From IMG/VR virus record IMGVR_UViG_3300028569_000108, positions 1 to 32,137 of that record: a stretch of 32,137 bases of DNA; one strand, written 5' to 3'. Of the stretch, positions 11,383 to 18,878 are shown one piece after another. Below the pieces are notes generated by a model. It had not been told where the DNA came from. It searched no databases and saw only the letters and a program-made list of their open reading frames with translations. Position numbers and translations under genes: made by a program. This stretch comes from a virus. The stretch's first letter is position 1, and the number at the start of each line of letters is the position of its first letter.

Positions 11383-11797
11383 TGGAGGTGCGGAGGCTCG
11401 AACTCCGGTCCATAATATCCTGTCAGATAAGGACTACACGTTTAGGTTAACATTTTCTAACGTTCCAAAATATTTGGTTTTAATTTGACCAAAAACAAAT
11501 TTGATTTGTTCTTCACCATCGTAAATCAAAAACCAATGGTCCCGAATCGGATTTAAAGAGCCATCCGGTGTGCTCTATCAAACTACGACTTCTGTTGCTA
11601 GGTTATATGTCTGCCGACCCCCGTTTCCGTTTACTTATTAAGCTACAGTAACTTCAGAACCTCTTAGTAAACCAAGAGTTTCCATTTTGTTTAGCACATT
11701 GCCAGTTGTTTTTCTAAATCAGTTTTTAAGGAGATTAATTCAGTCTCCACGTGCCCTTATTCCTCAGCCGATACCTGTCAAATCCAAAAACACCCCC
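11383..11797 (-). ncRNA. ssrA: tmRNA (transfer-messenger RNA), phage-encoded
   Basis: On the minus strand the RNA begins GGGGGTGTTTTTGGATTTGAC, the canonical tmRNA 5' end, and closes with T-arm CGGAG-TTCGAGC-CTCCG and acceptor CACCTCC plus discriminator A, pairing with GGGGGTG. Helix P2 can form from GGTATC and GATATT. Pseudoknot PK1 is visible: GGAGA/TCTCC with loop CTGAAT pairing to ATTTAG. Ten nucleotides after PK1 a resume codon GGC opens a 21-codon tag frame ending in TAATAA. Length about 415 nt is normal. CCA is not encoded. The RNA tags proteins on stalled ribosomes and frees them. A phage copy with its own promoter and terminator suggests takeover of ribosome rescue during infection. 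Confidence 0.93.
11638..11703 (-). other. tmRNA tag reading frame (21 codons) with atypical C-terminus
   Basis: Reading from GGC ten nucleotides after PK1 gives a peptide that starts GNVLNKMETL and ends GSEVTVA, then TAA TAA. Usual tags are 8-15 residues and end in ALAA or similar, the signal for ClpXP and ClpAP. Here the last residues are VTVA. A start one base later gives AMC and then a stop, so it is not usable. A shorter tag from a later Gly codon (GSEVTVA) cannot be fully excluded. Confidence 0.65.
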
Positions 11798-11799
11798 AT

Positions 11800-11856
11800 A
11801 TTTTCAAAGAACTATATATAAATACAAATATAACAATATTTATTTAATATGGCAAG
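11800..11856 (-). promoter_or_regulatory. tmRNA promoter and boxA-like leader
   Basis: On the minus strand: CTTG (11856-11853), 20-nt spacer, TATATTTG (11832-11825), then GTTCTTTGAAAAT (11812-11800) directly before the RNA. The -33 element lies within codons 2-3 of the divergent gene at 11849. Confidence 0.75.
11837..11844 (+). promoter_or_regulatory. Late-type motif TATTTATT
   Basis: Four nucleotides before the ATG at 11849. It lies inside the spacer of the divergent tmRNA promoter, so the two promoters overlap on opposite strands. Confidence 0.55.
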
Positions 11857-12904
11857 TGAAACATACGAATTTTTAAAAAAAATTGCTAAAGGTGATGAAG
11901 TTAATAGATGGTCTTATCCAGATCCGCTAATAAATGATATTTCATATTCAAAAGGAAAGTCACCGAAAATTGAAATTACATTTGATGATGACGATGATTT
12001 TTTAAAAGTTTTAGGTGTTACTGATGATGAAGACTTATGGACCTGGAGAAGATTTATGGGTAGGTATAATTACGACTATGATTTTGATATGTGGAGATAT
12101 GAAGAAGATTGGAAAGAAGGATATATTGTTGGAAGTTTCCAGGGAGAAAATATTGAAATTACAAATGAAATATTAAAATTAATAAATCCAAATTTACGTT
12201 TACATCTTGGGAATAATGAAACGGAGAATTCTGAAATTTCAAAGCTTTTGGGGACTATGTTTCCAGATGAAGTCTCTGATATTATATATGAATATGGAAG
12301 ATATAACGAAGAATGTAACTCAAGGGCCGTACAAAAAACATTAATGGACGAAACGGATAATCCATTTATAAATTTTGGTATCATACAAAAACAACATGCT
12401 TATAAATTTGTAACATCTGTTAATATTTTATTAAATTTATATAAAATGTTAAATGCTGAAGACGAGGATTTAAAAATAATGTTAAAATTACTATATGAAA
12501 ATTATGGAGGTAAAGCTATTGGTGGTTGGTATGAGTTAGAATATAGTGTTTGGTGTGATGATTATGATACCGAAGGTTTTCAGCAAAAAGTTAAAAGAAA
12601 CCTTAATAAGATGTTAGAAAAAGCTGAAGAAGATTTTGAAGGTGTTGGCCAAGAAGAATATAATAAAATGTACGATAAAGTTATGAGTCTTGGTGGTTTT
12701 AGTAAATTAATAGATTTACCAGAAAAAGGTATTGATGTTTTATTTTATAAATTTGACACAAAAACAAATACGTTATTTTTTGATTTGTATAAAGGTAATA
12801 AAAAAGAAACAAGATCTGTCAATAATCTTGAAGATTTGAATTTACAGTTATATCATCCAGAACTTTTTGAAAGTGTAAGAAGAATATTAAAAAAACTTTT
12901 GTAA
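11849..12904 (+). CDS. Unknown acidic protein with C-terminal helix (351 aa)
   Basis: Not recognised. The N-terminal part (1-100) is rich in Asp, Trp and Tyr (ITFDDDDDFLKVLGV, DLWTWRRFMGRYNYDYDFDMW), the middle is helical, and the C-terminus ends HPELFESVRRILKKLL, a basic amphipathic helix resembling the termini of several other proteins here (5912, 7960, 27716). No signal peptide or membrane segment. The late-type motif four nucleotides before the ATG suggests late expression, so a virion or head-assembly role is possible. The last codons supply the -33 TTTG of the following host-type promoter. Confidence 0.6.
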   Translation: MASETYEFLKKIAKGDEVNRWSYPDPLINDISYSKGKSPKIEITFDDDDDFLKVLGVTDDEDLWTWRRFMGRYNYDYDFDMWRYEEDWKEGYIVGSFQGENIEITNEILKLINPNLRLHLGNNETENSEISKLLGTMFPDEVSDIIYEYGRYNEECNSRAVQKTLMDETDNPFINFGIIQKQHAYKFVTSVNILLNLYKMLNAEDEDLKIMLKLLYENYGGKAIGGWYELEYSVWCDDYDTEGFQQKVKRNLNKMLEKAEEDFEGVGQEEYNKMYDKVMSLGGFSKLIDLPEKGIDVLFYKFDTKTNTLFFDLYKGNKKETRSVNNLEDLNLQLYHPELFESVRRILKKLL

Positions 12905-12928
12905 ATCAAAATAATATTTCTATATTTG
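12898..12928 (+). promoter_or_regulatory. Host-type promoter
   Basis: TTTG (12898-12901, overlapping the preceding stop), 19-nt spacer, TATATTTG (12921-12928), exactly four nucleotides before the ATG at 12933. Confidence 0.75.
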
Positions 12929-12932
12929 TTGT

Positions 12933-13718
12933 ATGGAAAGAAATTTTGAATTATTAAAACAAGTACTATCTGTACCAACAAAAACATACCAAGAAGATTT
13001 GATGATTGATTTCATTACAGAATGGTTGGGTGAAAACAATATACCATATTATGTTGATAGTTTTTACAACATATACGCAACAAAACAAACTGATGAAAAT
13101 ATCGAGTATTTCCCTTGTGTTGTTGCTCACACAGACACGGTTCATAATTTAGACACAATCAATGTTGTGGAAGAGATGCTCCCAAATTCACAGAAAGAGG
13201 TTAAACTAGCACTTAAAGCATATAATGATAGTGGAGACCCAACTGGTATCGGTGGTGACGACAAATGTGGTGTATATGCTTGTCTTGAATTATTAAAAGA
13301 ACTACCAAATTTAAAAGCCGCGTTTTTTGTTGCGGAAGAAACTGGGTGTAAAGGTTCATCAAATGCTGACCCAAAATTCTTTACAAATATTGGATATGTA
13401 ATCCAATTTGATGCACCAGAAAACAATATGATTTCCGAGTTTTTGATGAATAAACCAATGTTTAAAAGAGATTCAGAATTTTTTAATGTCGGAGGTCGTT
13501 TAATAACAGAACACTTTCCAGGTGATACCAAATATCACAGACACCCCTATACGGACATATTTCCGTTAAACCAAAATTTTGGTCTATCTTGTTTTAACAT
13601 ATCAATTGGTTATTACAACTACCACACAAAAAATGAATACGTTGTTGTGGAAGATACCTATAACGGTATTAAGGTTGGTAAACTAATGATAGAAGAATTA
13701 GGTTATACTAAACATTAA
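12933..13718 (+). CDS. M20-type metallopeptidase without lid domain (261 aa)
   Basis: All ligands of a two-zinc M20/M28-type peptidase are visible in order: VVAHTDTVH (H66, D68), GIGGDDKCGV (D109/D110), FFVAEETGCKGS (general base E135 and ligand E136), IQFDAPE (D160) and YNYHTKNEY (H231). Family members such as PepT are about 400 residues with an inserted dimerisation domain; here the protein is 261 residues and that lid is reduced or missing. It would cleave small peptides or acyl-amino acids in the cytoplasm. It converges on the ClpC-like gene, sharing a bidirectional terminator, so it could finish peptides made by Clp proteolysis. That link is inference. Host-type leaderless promoter. Confidence 0.8.
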   Translation: MERNFELLKQVLSVPTKTYQEDLMIDFITEWLGENNIPYYVDSFYNIYATKQTDENIEYFPCVVAHTDTVHNLDTINVVEEMLPNSQKEVKLALKAYNDSGDPTGIGGDDKCGVYACLELLKELPNLKAAFFVAEETGCKGSSNADPKFFTNIGYVIQFDAPENNMISEFLMNKPMFKRDSEFFNVGGRLITEHFPGDTKYHRHPYTDIFPLNQNFGLSCFNISIGYYNYHTKNEYVVVEDTYNGIKVGKLMIEELGYTKH

Positions 13719-13720
13719 AA

Positions 13721-13747
13721 AAAGGAGGGGTTTTAATCCTCCTTTTT
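13721..13747. terminator. Bidirectional terminator between convergent genes
   Basis: AAAGGAGG (13721-13728) pairs with CCTCCTTT (13738-13745), with A-runs on the left and T-runs on the right, so it works on both strands. The right arm overlaps the last codons of the Clp gene. Confidence 0.8.
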
Positions 13748-15793
13748 CTTTCTACCACGTTTTTTTGGTTCTGGTTTTGACCTATCTTCTATTTCTATTG
13801 TTTGGTCTTCATCTTCTCCTTTTACAAATAACATATATTCTTTTCCTTCTGTAACTTCACTTGTTAAGATTTTTTCCGAAATTAAATCTTCTATTTTGTC
13901 CTGGATTGCTCTCTTTATTGGTCTAGCACCATATTGTTCGTCAAAACCAACTTTAGCGATTAAATCAATAACAGACGATTCGTAAGAAACCTTATATCGC
14001 ATAGAATTAAGTCTATTAATTAACTTATCTATCTCAAGTTTCACAATTTTATCAATATGTTCTTTTACTAAAGAATTAAAAATAACAACATCATCAATTC
14101 TATTTAAAAATTCTGGTGCAAAAAACTTACGTAATTCTTTTTTCAAAACATCTCGTTTGTATTCTTCCTGGACAACATCACTATTGTTATTTGTCTTAAA
14201 ACCAACACCACCACCAAAATCCTGTAATTTTCTAACACCAATATTTGATGTCATAATAATTAAACAATTCTTAAAATTGATTTTTCTTCCTAAACCATCT
14301 GTCATATGTCCATCGTCTAACATCTGAAGAAGTGTTGAAAATATATCTTTGTTTGCCTTCTCAATCTCATCAAATAGTATAACCGAATATGGTTTGTTTT
14401 TTACTTGTTCTGTTAATTGTCCACCTTCTTCGTGACCAACATATCCTGGTGGCGACCCAATAAGTCTCGATATTGTGTGTTTTTCTTGGTATTCAGACAT
14501 ATCAAATCTAATCAAGCTGTCCTCGCTACCAAAAATTTCATTAGCCAATTTTTTAGCTAAAAATGTTTTACCAACTCCAGTAGAACCAAGAAATATAAAT
14601 GAACCAATAGGTCTATTTGGGTCTTTAATACCGACTCTATTTCTTCTAATCGCTTTTGATATTTTCTTAACCGCTTCTTCCTGGCCAATTATATATTCAT
14701 TTAAAGAATTTTCAAGATTAACGAGTGAATTTTTTTCATCAATGTTAATTTTATTAACTGGTATTTTGGTCATATTTGAAACAACCTCATAAATCAAATC
14801 TTCCGGAATACCACGCTTACTAGTACTTAAATCATCTTCAAATTTCCTTTTTTCTTCATCAAGTTTAATTAAGATACTTTTTTCACGATCACGAAGTTCT
14901 GCCGCCATTTCGTATTTTTGTTTTTTAATTACATCGGCTTTTTCTTGTTTTATATCAACAGCTTCTTGTTTTAATATCTCAATGTGTTCAGGGAGTTTAA
15001 TATCAATTTGCATACGTGAACCAACCTCATCTAAAATATCAAATGCTTTATCTGGAAATTCACGATTGGTAATATATCTATCAGCTAATTCAACACACAA
15101 CCAAAGTGATTCATCAGTATAATGTACTTTGTGGTGTTCTTCGTATTTTTCTTTGCTCTGTTTTAAAATCTCAAACGTTTCTTCTTTTGTTGATGGATCA
15201 ACAATAATTTTTTGAAATCTTCTTTCTAAAGCACCATCTTTTTCAAAATGTTTCCTATATTCATCAAGTGTTGTCGCACCAATACATTGAATCTCACCTC
15301 TTGATAATGCTGGTTTAAAAATATTGGAGGCATCCAAAGAACCAGAACTATTACCCGCACCAACCATTGTGTGAATTTCATCAATAAAGATTATAATATT
15401 TGGGGTCGCTTGTAACTCCTCGATTATAACCTTCATTCTTTCTTCAAATTGCCCTCTGTATTTTGTACCAGCAACAATAGAATTAATATCTAAAGACACA
15501 ATACGTTTATCCGCCAAGTTTTTTGGACATTCACCGGCGTGAATCATCATAGCCAAACCCTCCACAATTGCTGTCTTACCAGCACCAGGTTCACCAATAA
15601 TAATTGGATTATTTTTCTTTCTTCTAGATAATACTTGAGCAATACGTAAGATTTCTTTTTGTCTACCAATTACTGGGTCCAATTTACCTTGCTCCGCTGC
15701 TTTTATTAAATCTTTACTGAAATTATCTAAAACTGGGGTACCACCATCTTTCTTTTTACCCTTATCACCGTCATCTACAAATTCTATTGCCAT
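13733..15793 (-). CDS. clpC: ClpC-like AAA+ unfoldase lacking the N-domain (686 aa)
   Basis: Two AAA+ modules are complete. First: Walker A GEPGAGKT (67-74), Walker B IIIFIDE (133-139). Second: GSTGVGKT (403-410), VILFDE (471-476), sensor-1 MTSN (514-517), sensor-2 GARPIKR (622-628). Between them a short middle domain has a UVR-like stretch, KKQKYEMAAELRDREKS (290-306), as in ClpC. VGF (530-532) sits at the place of the ClpP-docking loop, so docking to host ClpP is likely. The usual N-terminal Clp-N repeat domain (~140 residues), which binds adaptors, is absent: the protein goes from a charged leader directly to LDPVIGR. The C-terminal tail is Lys/Arg rich. It unfolds proteins with ATP. Proximity to the tmRNA suggests a possible link to the unusual tag. 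Confidence 0.9.
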   Translation of the reverse strand: MAIEFVDDGDKGKKKDGGTPVLDNFSKDLIKAAEQGKLDPVIGRQKEILRIAQVLSRRKKNNPIIIGEPGAGKTAIVEGLAMMIHAGECPKNLADKRIVSLDINSIVAGTKYRGQFEERMKVIIEELQATPNIIIFIDEIHTMVGAGNSSGSLDASNIFKPALSRGEIQCIGATTLDEYRKHFEKDGALERRFQKIIVDPSTKEETFEILKQSKEKYEEHHKVHYTDESLWLCVELADRYITNREFPDKAFDILDEVGSRMQIDIKLPEHIEILKQEAVDIKQEKADVIKKQKYEMAAELRDREKSILIKLDEEKRKFEDDLSTSKRGIPEDLIYEVVSNMTKIPVNKINIDEKNSLVNLENSLNEYIIGQEEAVKKISKAIRRNRVGIKDPNRPIGSFIFLGSTGVGKTFLAKKLANEIFGSEDSLIRFDMSEYQEKHTISRLIGSPPGYVGHEEGGQLTEQVKNKPYSVILFDEIEKANKDIFSTLLQMLDDGHMTDGLGRKINFKNCLIIMTSNIGVRKLQDFGGGVGFKTNNNSDVVQEEYKRDVLKKELRKFFAPEFLNRIDDVVIFNSLVKEHIDKIVKLEIDKLINRLNSMRYKVSYESSVIDLIAKVGFDEQYGARPIKRAIQDKIEDLISEKILTSEVTEGKEYMLFVKGEDEDQTIEIEDRSKPEPKKRGRKKKED

Positions 15794-15886
15794 ATTTAAT
15801 TTTTTATTTAATTTTAGACATAAAATTATGGCATGTCAATAATTTAAAACTGACTATCATATACAATTGATTTTGTGTTATTATAA

Positions 15887-15894
15887 TATTTATT
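15887..15894 (+). promoter_or_regulatory. Late-type motif TATTTATT
   Basis: Fifteen nucleotides before the ATG at 15910, in the intergenic region shared with the divergent Clp gene. No strong promoter is evident for the Clp gene; TAATTTTA on the minus strand is the nearest match. Confidence 0.5.
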
Positions 15895-15909
15895 ATAAAA
15901 TTTTACAAT

Positions 15910-16155
15910 ATGGCAATCACTAAAGAAGAAATTAAAGGAACAAAAATCATAAATGAAGTTGAGTCTTCAAATATCGTTAGAACTGAATATGATACCGAAA
16001 CAAAAAAAATGATTACAGAATTTAAAAACGGTATGAAATACGAATATGAAGATGTCCCACACCAAACTTACACTTCATTTAGATCAGCAAAATCACAAGG
16101 TTCGTTTTTTAACACAAACATTTCAAAAACTTTTAAGTATAAGAAATTGAGTTAA
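15910..16155 (+). CDS. KTSC-domain protein (81 aa)
   Basis: Residues about 18-78 fit the small KTSC domain: ESSNIVRTEYDTETKKMITEF, then NGMKYEYEDVP, then SAKSQGSFFNTNI. This domain is found alone or fused to phage and RNA-related proteins; its biochemical role is not established to my knowledge. The protein is soluble with no signal peptide. The ATG follows a late-type motif by 15 nt. A second late-type motif stands before the next gene, so the two may be separately initiated. Confidence 0.75.
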   Translation: MAITKEEIKGTKIINEVESSNIVRTEYDTETKKMITEFKNGMKYEYEDVPHQTYTSFRSAKSQGSFFNTNISKTFKYKKLS

Positions 16156-16168
16156 TTCATTTTCATAA

Positions 16169-16176
16169 TATTTATA
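16169..16176 (+). promoter_or_regulatory. Late-type motif TATTTATA
   Basis: Four nucleotides before the ATG at 16181. Confidence 0.55.
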
Positions 16177-16180
16177 CTTA

Positions 16181-16912
16181 ATGAACACCGAATTATTAAA
16201 AAGTTTTGAACCCCAAAATGAATTAAACCCAAAAGTTTGGGAAGGTAATAAAAAAGAACCAAAATTAAAACCCGAAATAAGGGAAAGGTTACTTGAAATT
16301 GCTTATGAATTTATTGAATTTTTGGATATTGAGATTGTTGTTACCGATATAATCCTTACCGGGTCGCTTTCTAATTATAATTGGTCAAAGTACTCTGATT
16401 TTGATTTACACATTGTTACAAATTTTCAACAATACCAAGAAAATCAAATCGAACTATATGAAAAACTATTCAACTTGAAAAAAATGTTATTCAATCAAAA
16501 ACACGACATTACAATAAAAGGTTATGAAGTTGAATTATATGTCCAAAATGAAACCGAATCACATTTTTCAAGTGGTGTTTATTCAATATTATTTGATGAA
16601 TGGGCAAATGTTCCAGAAAAAGAAGATGTAACCGTTGATAAAGAATTAATAAAAGGAAAGGCTAAACAGTGGATGAATATAATAGATGATTTGCTAGACA
16701 CAATAAAAGACGAAGACGCAAGTACGGCAAAAGAAATGGTTCAGAAATATAAAGATAAGTTAAAAAAATATAGAACGTGTGGTCTTGAAAATGGAGGCGA
16801 GTACTCAACAGAAAATCTTGTTTTTAAAATTCTAAGAAGAAATGGATATATTGAGAAATTACACGATTCAACAACAAAGATTCTAGATAAAAAGTTATCT
16901 ATGAATCAATAA
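16181..16912 (+). CDS. Polymerase-beta-like nucleotidyltransferase-fold protein (243 aa)
   Basis: IILTGSLSNYNWSKYSDFDLHIV (about 57-79) contains the GS...DxD signature of the polymerase-beta nucleotidyltransferase superfamily. A later acidic strand, YEVELYVQ, can provide the third carboxylate. The C-terminal half is helical and charged (KGKAKQWMNIIDDLL, EMVQKYKDKLKKYR). Members transfer nucleotides to proteins, RNA or small molecules; the substrate here cannot be read. It lies at the beginning of the long structural block and has the late-type motif four nucleotides before its ATG. The activity could be on virion or on host components. Confidence 0.65.
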   Translation: MNTELLKSFEPQNELNPKVWEGNKKEPKLKPEIRERLLEIAYEFIEFLDIEIVVTDIILTGSLSNYNWSKYSDFDLHIVTNFQQYQENQIELYEKLFNLKKMLFNQKHDITIKGYEVELYVQNETESHFSSGVYSILFDEWANVPEKEDVTVDKELIKGKAKQWMNIIDDLLDTIKDEDASTAKEMVQKYKDKLKKYRTCGLENGGEYSTENLVFKILRRNGYIEKLHDSTTKILDKKLSMNQ

Positions 16913-16947
16913 TTTATTAAAAAATAAAATAATCTTAATAATCGATA

Positions 16948-16955
16948 TATTTATT
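16948..16955 (+). promoter_or_regulatory. Late-type motif TATTTATT
   Basis: Thirty-one nucleotides before the ATG at 16987. Confidence 0.5.
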
Positions 16956-16986
16956 AAGAAAAATAATTAATTCAAAAAAATATACT

Positions 16987-18474
16987 ATGGGAGGATTAAG
17001 ACCTATCGGAAGTGAAAAGTTGGAAGGAATGGATAAAATTCGTAGAATTATGGAAATTGCCAGATACAACGAATCTATTCCACAACCAGTAAATGAAGAT
17101 AAAAAAACAGAATATACAGCTGAATTAGCTGACGGTAAAACGTATACAATCGTAAGAGAAAGATTGGGATATATAATTAAAGAAAGTTATGATGATATTA
17201 ATTCTGACTATATTGAACCTATCCAAAATAGAAAATATTTTCCTTCTTACTCACAGGCATTGAAAAAGTTAAACCTTATAGCTAAAGACTTTAACCAAAT
17301 GTACGGAAATGAAGAGGGTATGTCTTTATTTACCGAGCAAAAAAAAAAGTTCAAACTAAAGCTTCCTGGTAAAAAAAATACTGAACCAACTGGAGATGAA
17401 GGGACTTTACTTCCACCAGAACCAGTAGCAGCTCCGGCACCAATGCCGGCAGTGCCACCTATGGGTGATATGGGGAGTGAAGAAGGTTTACCACCACCAG
17501 ATATGGGAGCGACTAGAGAAGAAGGTTTACCTCCGCCACCAATGGATGATATGGGTGGAGAAGGTTTACCTCCGCCACCAATGGATGATGATATGGACGA
17601 TGAAGAATTACCTCCACCACCAATGGATGATATGGATGATGAAGAAGAATCGGATGATGAAGGAAAATCAAAAAAAGAAGGTGGATCTACATTTAAAGTA
17701 ATTCAAAAACTTACAGGTAAATTAGCACAAAGAATTAGAAAATATAATAGTGAAGATGATATGGATCCTAATGATGTTAAGTACATCATAAATTCTATTT
17801 TGTCCGCACTTGACGTTGATTTGTTAGATGATGACGATTTAGAAGAAATTATTTCAAGATTAGAAGGTGATTTTGATGAAGAAGGTGACGAAGAAGAAGA
17901 TGAAGATATCGAAGATGAAGAAATGGGTGATGAAGAATTACCAGAACCAACGTCTGATGAAGAAGAAGGTGCATTACCTCCACCACCACCAGCTGGCGGT
18001 GAAATGACAGAATATGATTTAGGTGAAATGGCAACACTTGGTGATGCAATTAATCATCGTGTTAAATCAGAAATGGCACAAGGTCTAAAAGATATGACTG
18101 GTGAATGGGGCGAAGAACACACCAGAAAAGGTGCTAGAGAACCGAGACACACATATAACCATTTTTCACACGGTACTTTTGGAGAATCAAAAGTTGATAA
18201 AATTATTTCACAATATTTTACAACACAGAAAAAAGAAATTATTTCTGAAGAAAAGAAAAAAATACAAAAAATAGAAAAACACGAAAAATTAAAAGAAACA
18301 AATTATATGAATGTTAAAAATCTTTCTGAAAATATCAGACAAGAAAGAATTGCATTAAAATATATGAAAAAAAACCCAGTTTCTACCCTTGTTGGAAAAA
18401 CCAATAAAGGAAATTTGGTATTTAAGGAAGGAGTTATTAACACAAAAATTACAATCAACGGATTGGTAATATGA
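16987..18474 (+). CDS. Unknown virion-block protein with Pro/Asp-rich repeats (495 aa)
   Basis: The N-terminal ~120 residues form a folded domain (GMDKIRRIMEIARYNES, ELADGKTYTIVRERLGYIIKESYDD). The centre (about 140-220) is low complexity with repeats of the type LPPPPMDDM. A second acidic stretch occupies about 285-335, with a folded island between (KVIQKLTGKLAQRIRKYNSEDDMDPNDVKYIINSILSAL has a heptad-like look). The C-terminal ~130 residues are basic and helical. No family recognised. The stop overlaps the next ATG in an ATGA arrangement, so the pair is translationally coupled. A tail, neck or head accessory role is inferred from position only. Confidence 0.6.
   Translation: MGGLRPIGSEKLEGMDKIRRIMEIARYNESIPQPVNEDKKTEYTAELADGKTYTIVRERLGYIIKESYDDINSDYIEPIQNRKYFPSYSQALKKLNLIAKDFNQMYGNEEGMSLFTEQKKKFKLKLPGKKNTEPTGDEGTLLPPEPVAAPAPMPAVPPMGDMGSEEGLPPPDMGATREEGLPPPPMDDMGGEGLPPPPMDDDMDDEELPPPPMDDMDDEEESDDEGKSKKEGGSTFKVIQKLTGKLAQRIRKYNSEDDMDPNDVKYIINSILSALDVDLLDDDDLEEIISRLEGDFDEEGDEEEDEDIEDEEMGDEELPEPTSDEEEGALPPPPPAGGEMTEYDLGEMATLGDAINHRVKSEMAQGLKDMTGEWGEEHTRKGAREPRHTYNHFSHGTFGESKVDKIISQYFTTQKKEIISEEKKKIQKIEKHEKLKETNYMNVKNLSENIRQERIALKYMKKNPVSTLVGKTNKGNLVFKEGVINTKITINGLVI
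17482..17640 (+). repeat. In-frame tandem repeat (Pro/Asp/Met rich)
   Basis: Four imperfect copies of a unit reading GAAGGTTTACCTCCGCCACC followed by AATGGATGATATG, in frame within the gene at 16987, encode LPPPPMDDM-type repeats. Copy-number change by recombination is expected. Confidence 0.75.
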
Positions 18475-18878
18475 GTTACTTATTATACATAAATGGTTTG
18501 GGTCCTAATTATAAGGGTGAAAACATTTATGAATTTATTTTTGGTAATTCTTTGGAAGATGTTTGGGGTGAAAATTGGGAAGCAAGACCGGCAAATGGTT
18601 ACCCAAGTCCACCAGATGTTGACCATGTAAAAAAGGTTGGGACATTAACACATAATGAAATTACATTGGAGTTGGTACAAAATTCTGATGTATTTTCTGT
18701 TCAAGATTCAATTGATGGTGTTATTGCTTTAGGTTGGGAGAAAGAAGACGAGATTGATTTCTCATTAGTTAAAAGATTGGTTTTTAAATATGGAGACCAA
18801 GAACAAGACGTAAAAGATAAATTATACGAGAGAGATCTTGTGTTACAATTTGAAAAAAAAGTAGTATATGAAAACTAA
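18471..18878 (+). CDS. Unknown structural-block protein (135 aa)
   Basis: The ATG overlaps the preceding stop (ATGA), and its own end overlaps the start of the next gene by 11 nt, so it is part of a tightly coupled operon. The sequence MSYLLYINGLGPNYKGENIYEFIFG followed by WGENWEARPANGYPSPPDVDHVKKVG is distinctive, with a WGxxWxxxPAxG-like core. The second half is acidic with two strands and a helix. I have no secure family assignment. Soluble, no signal peptide. Confidence 0.6.
   Translation: MSYLLYINGLGPNYKGENIYEFIFGNSLEDVWGENWEARPANGYPSPPDVDHVKKVGTLTHNEITLELVQNSDVFSVQDSIDGVIALGWEKEDEIDFSLVKRLVFKYGDQEQDVKDKLYERDLVLQFEKKVVYEN

Noticed and set aside
14475-14792. Plus-strand frame of 105 codons within the Clp gene
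   Set aside because: It is the antisense of conserved AAA+ motifs, including Walker A of the second module.
17482-17640. Repeat array as a possible CRISPR
   Set aside because: The units are in-frame coding repeats without unique spacers of constant length.
17465-17701. Frame rich in His, Trp and Met
   Set aside because: It is an out-of-frame reading of the Pro/Asp repeats of the gene at 16987.
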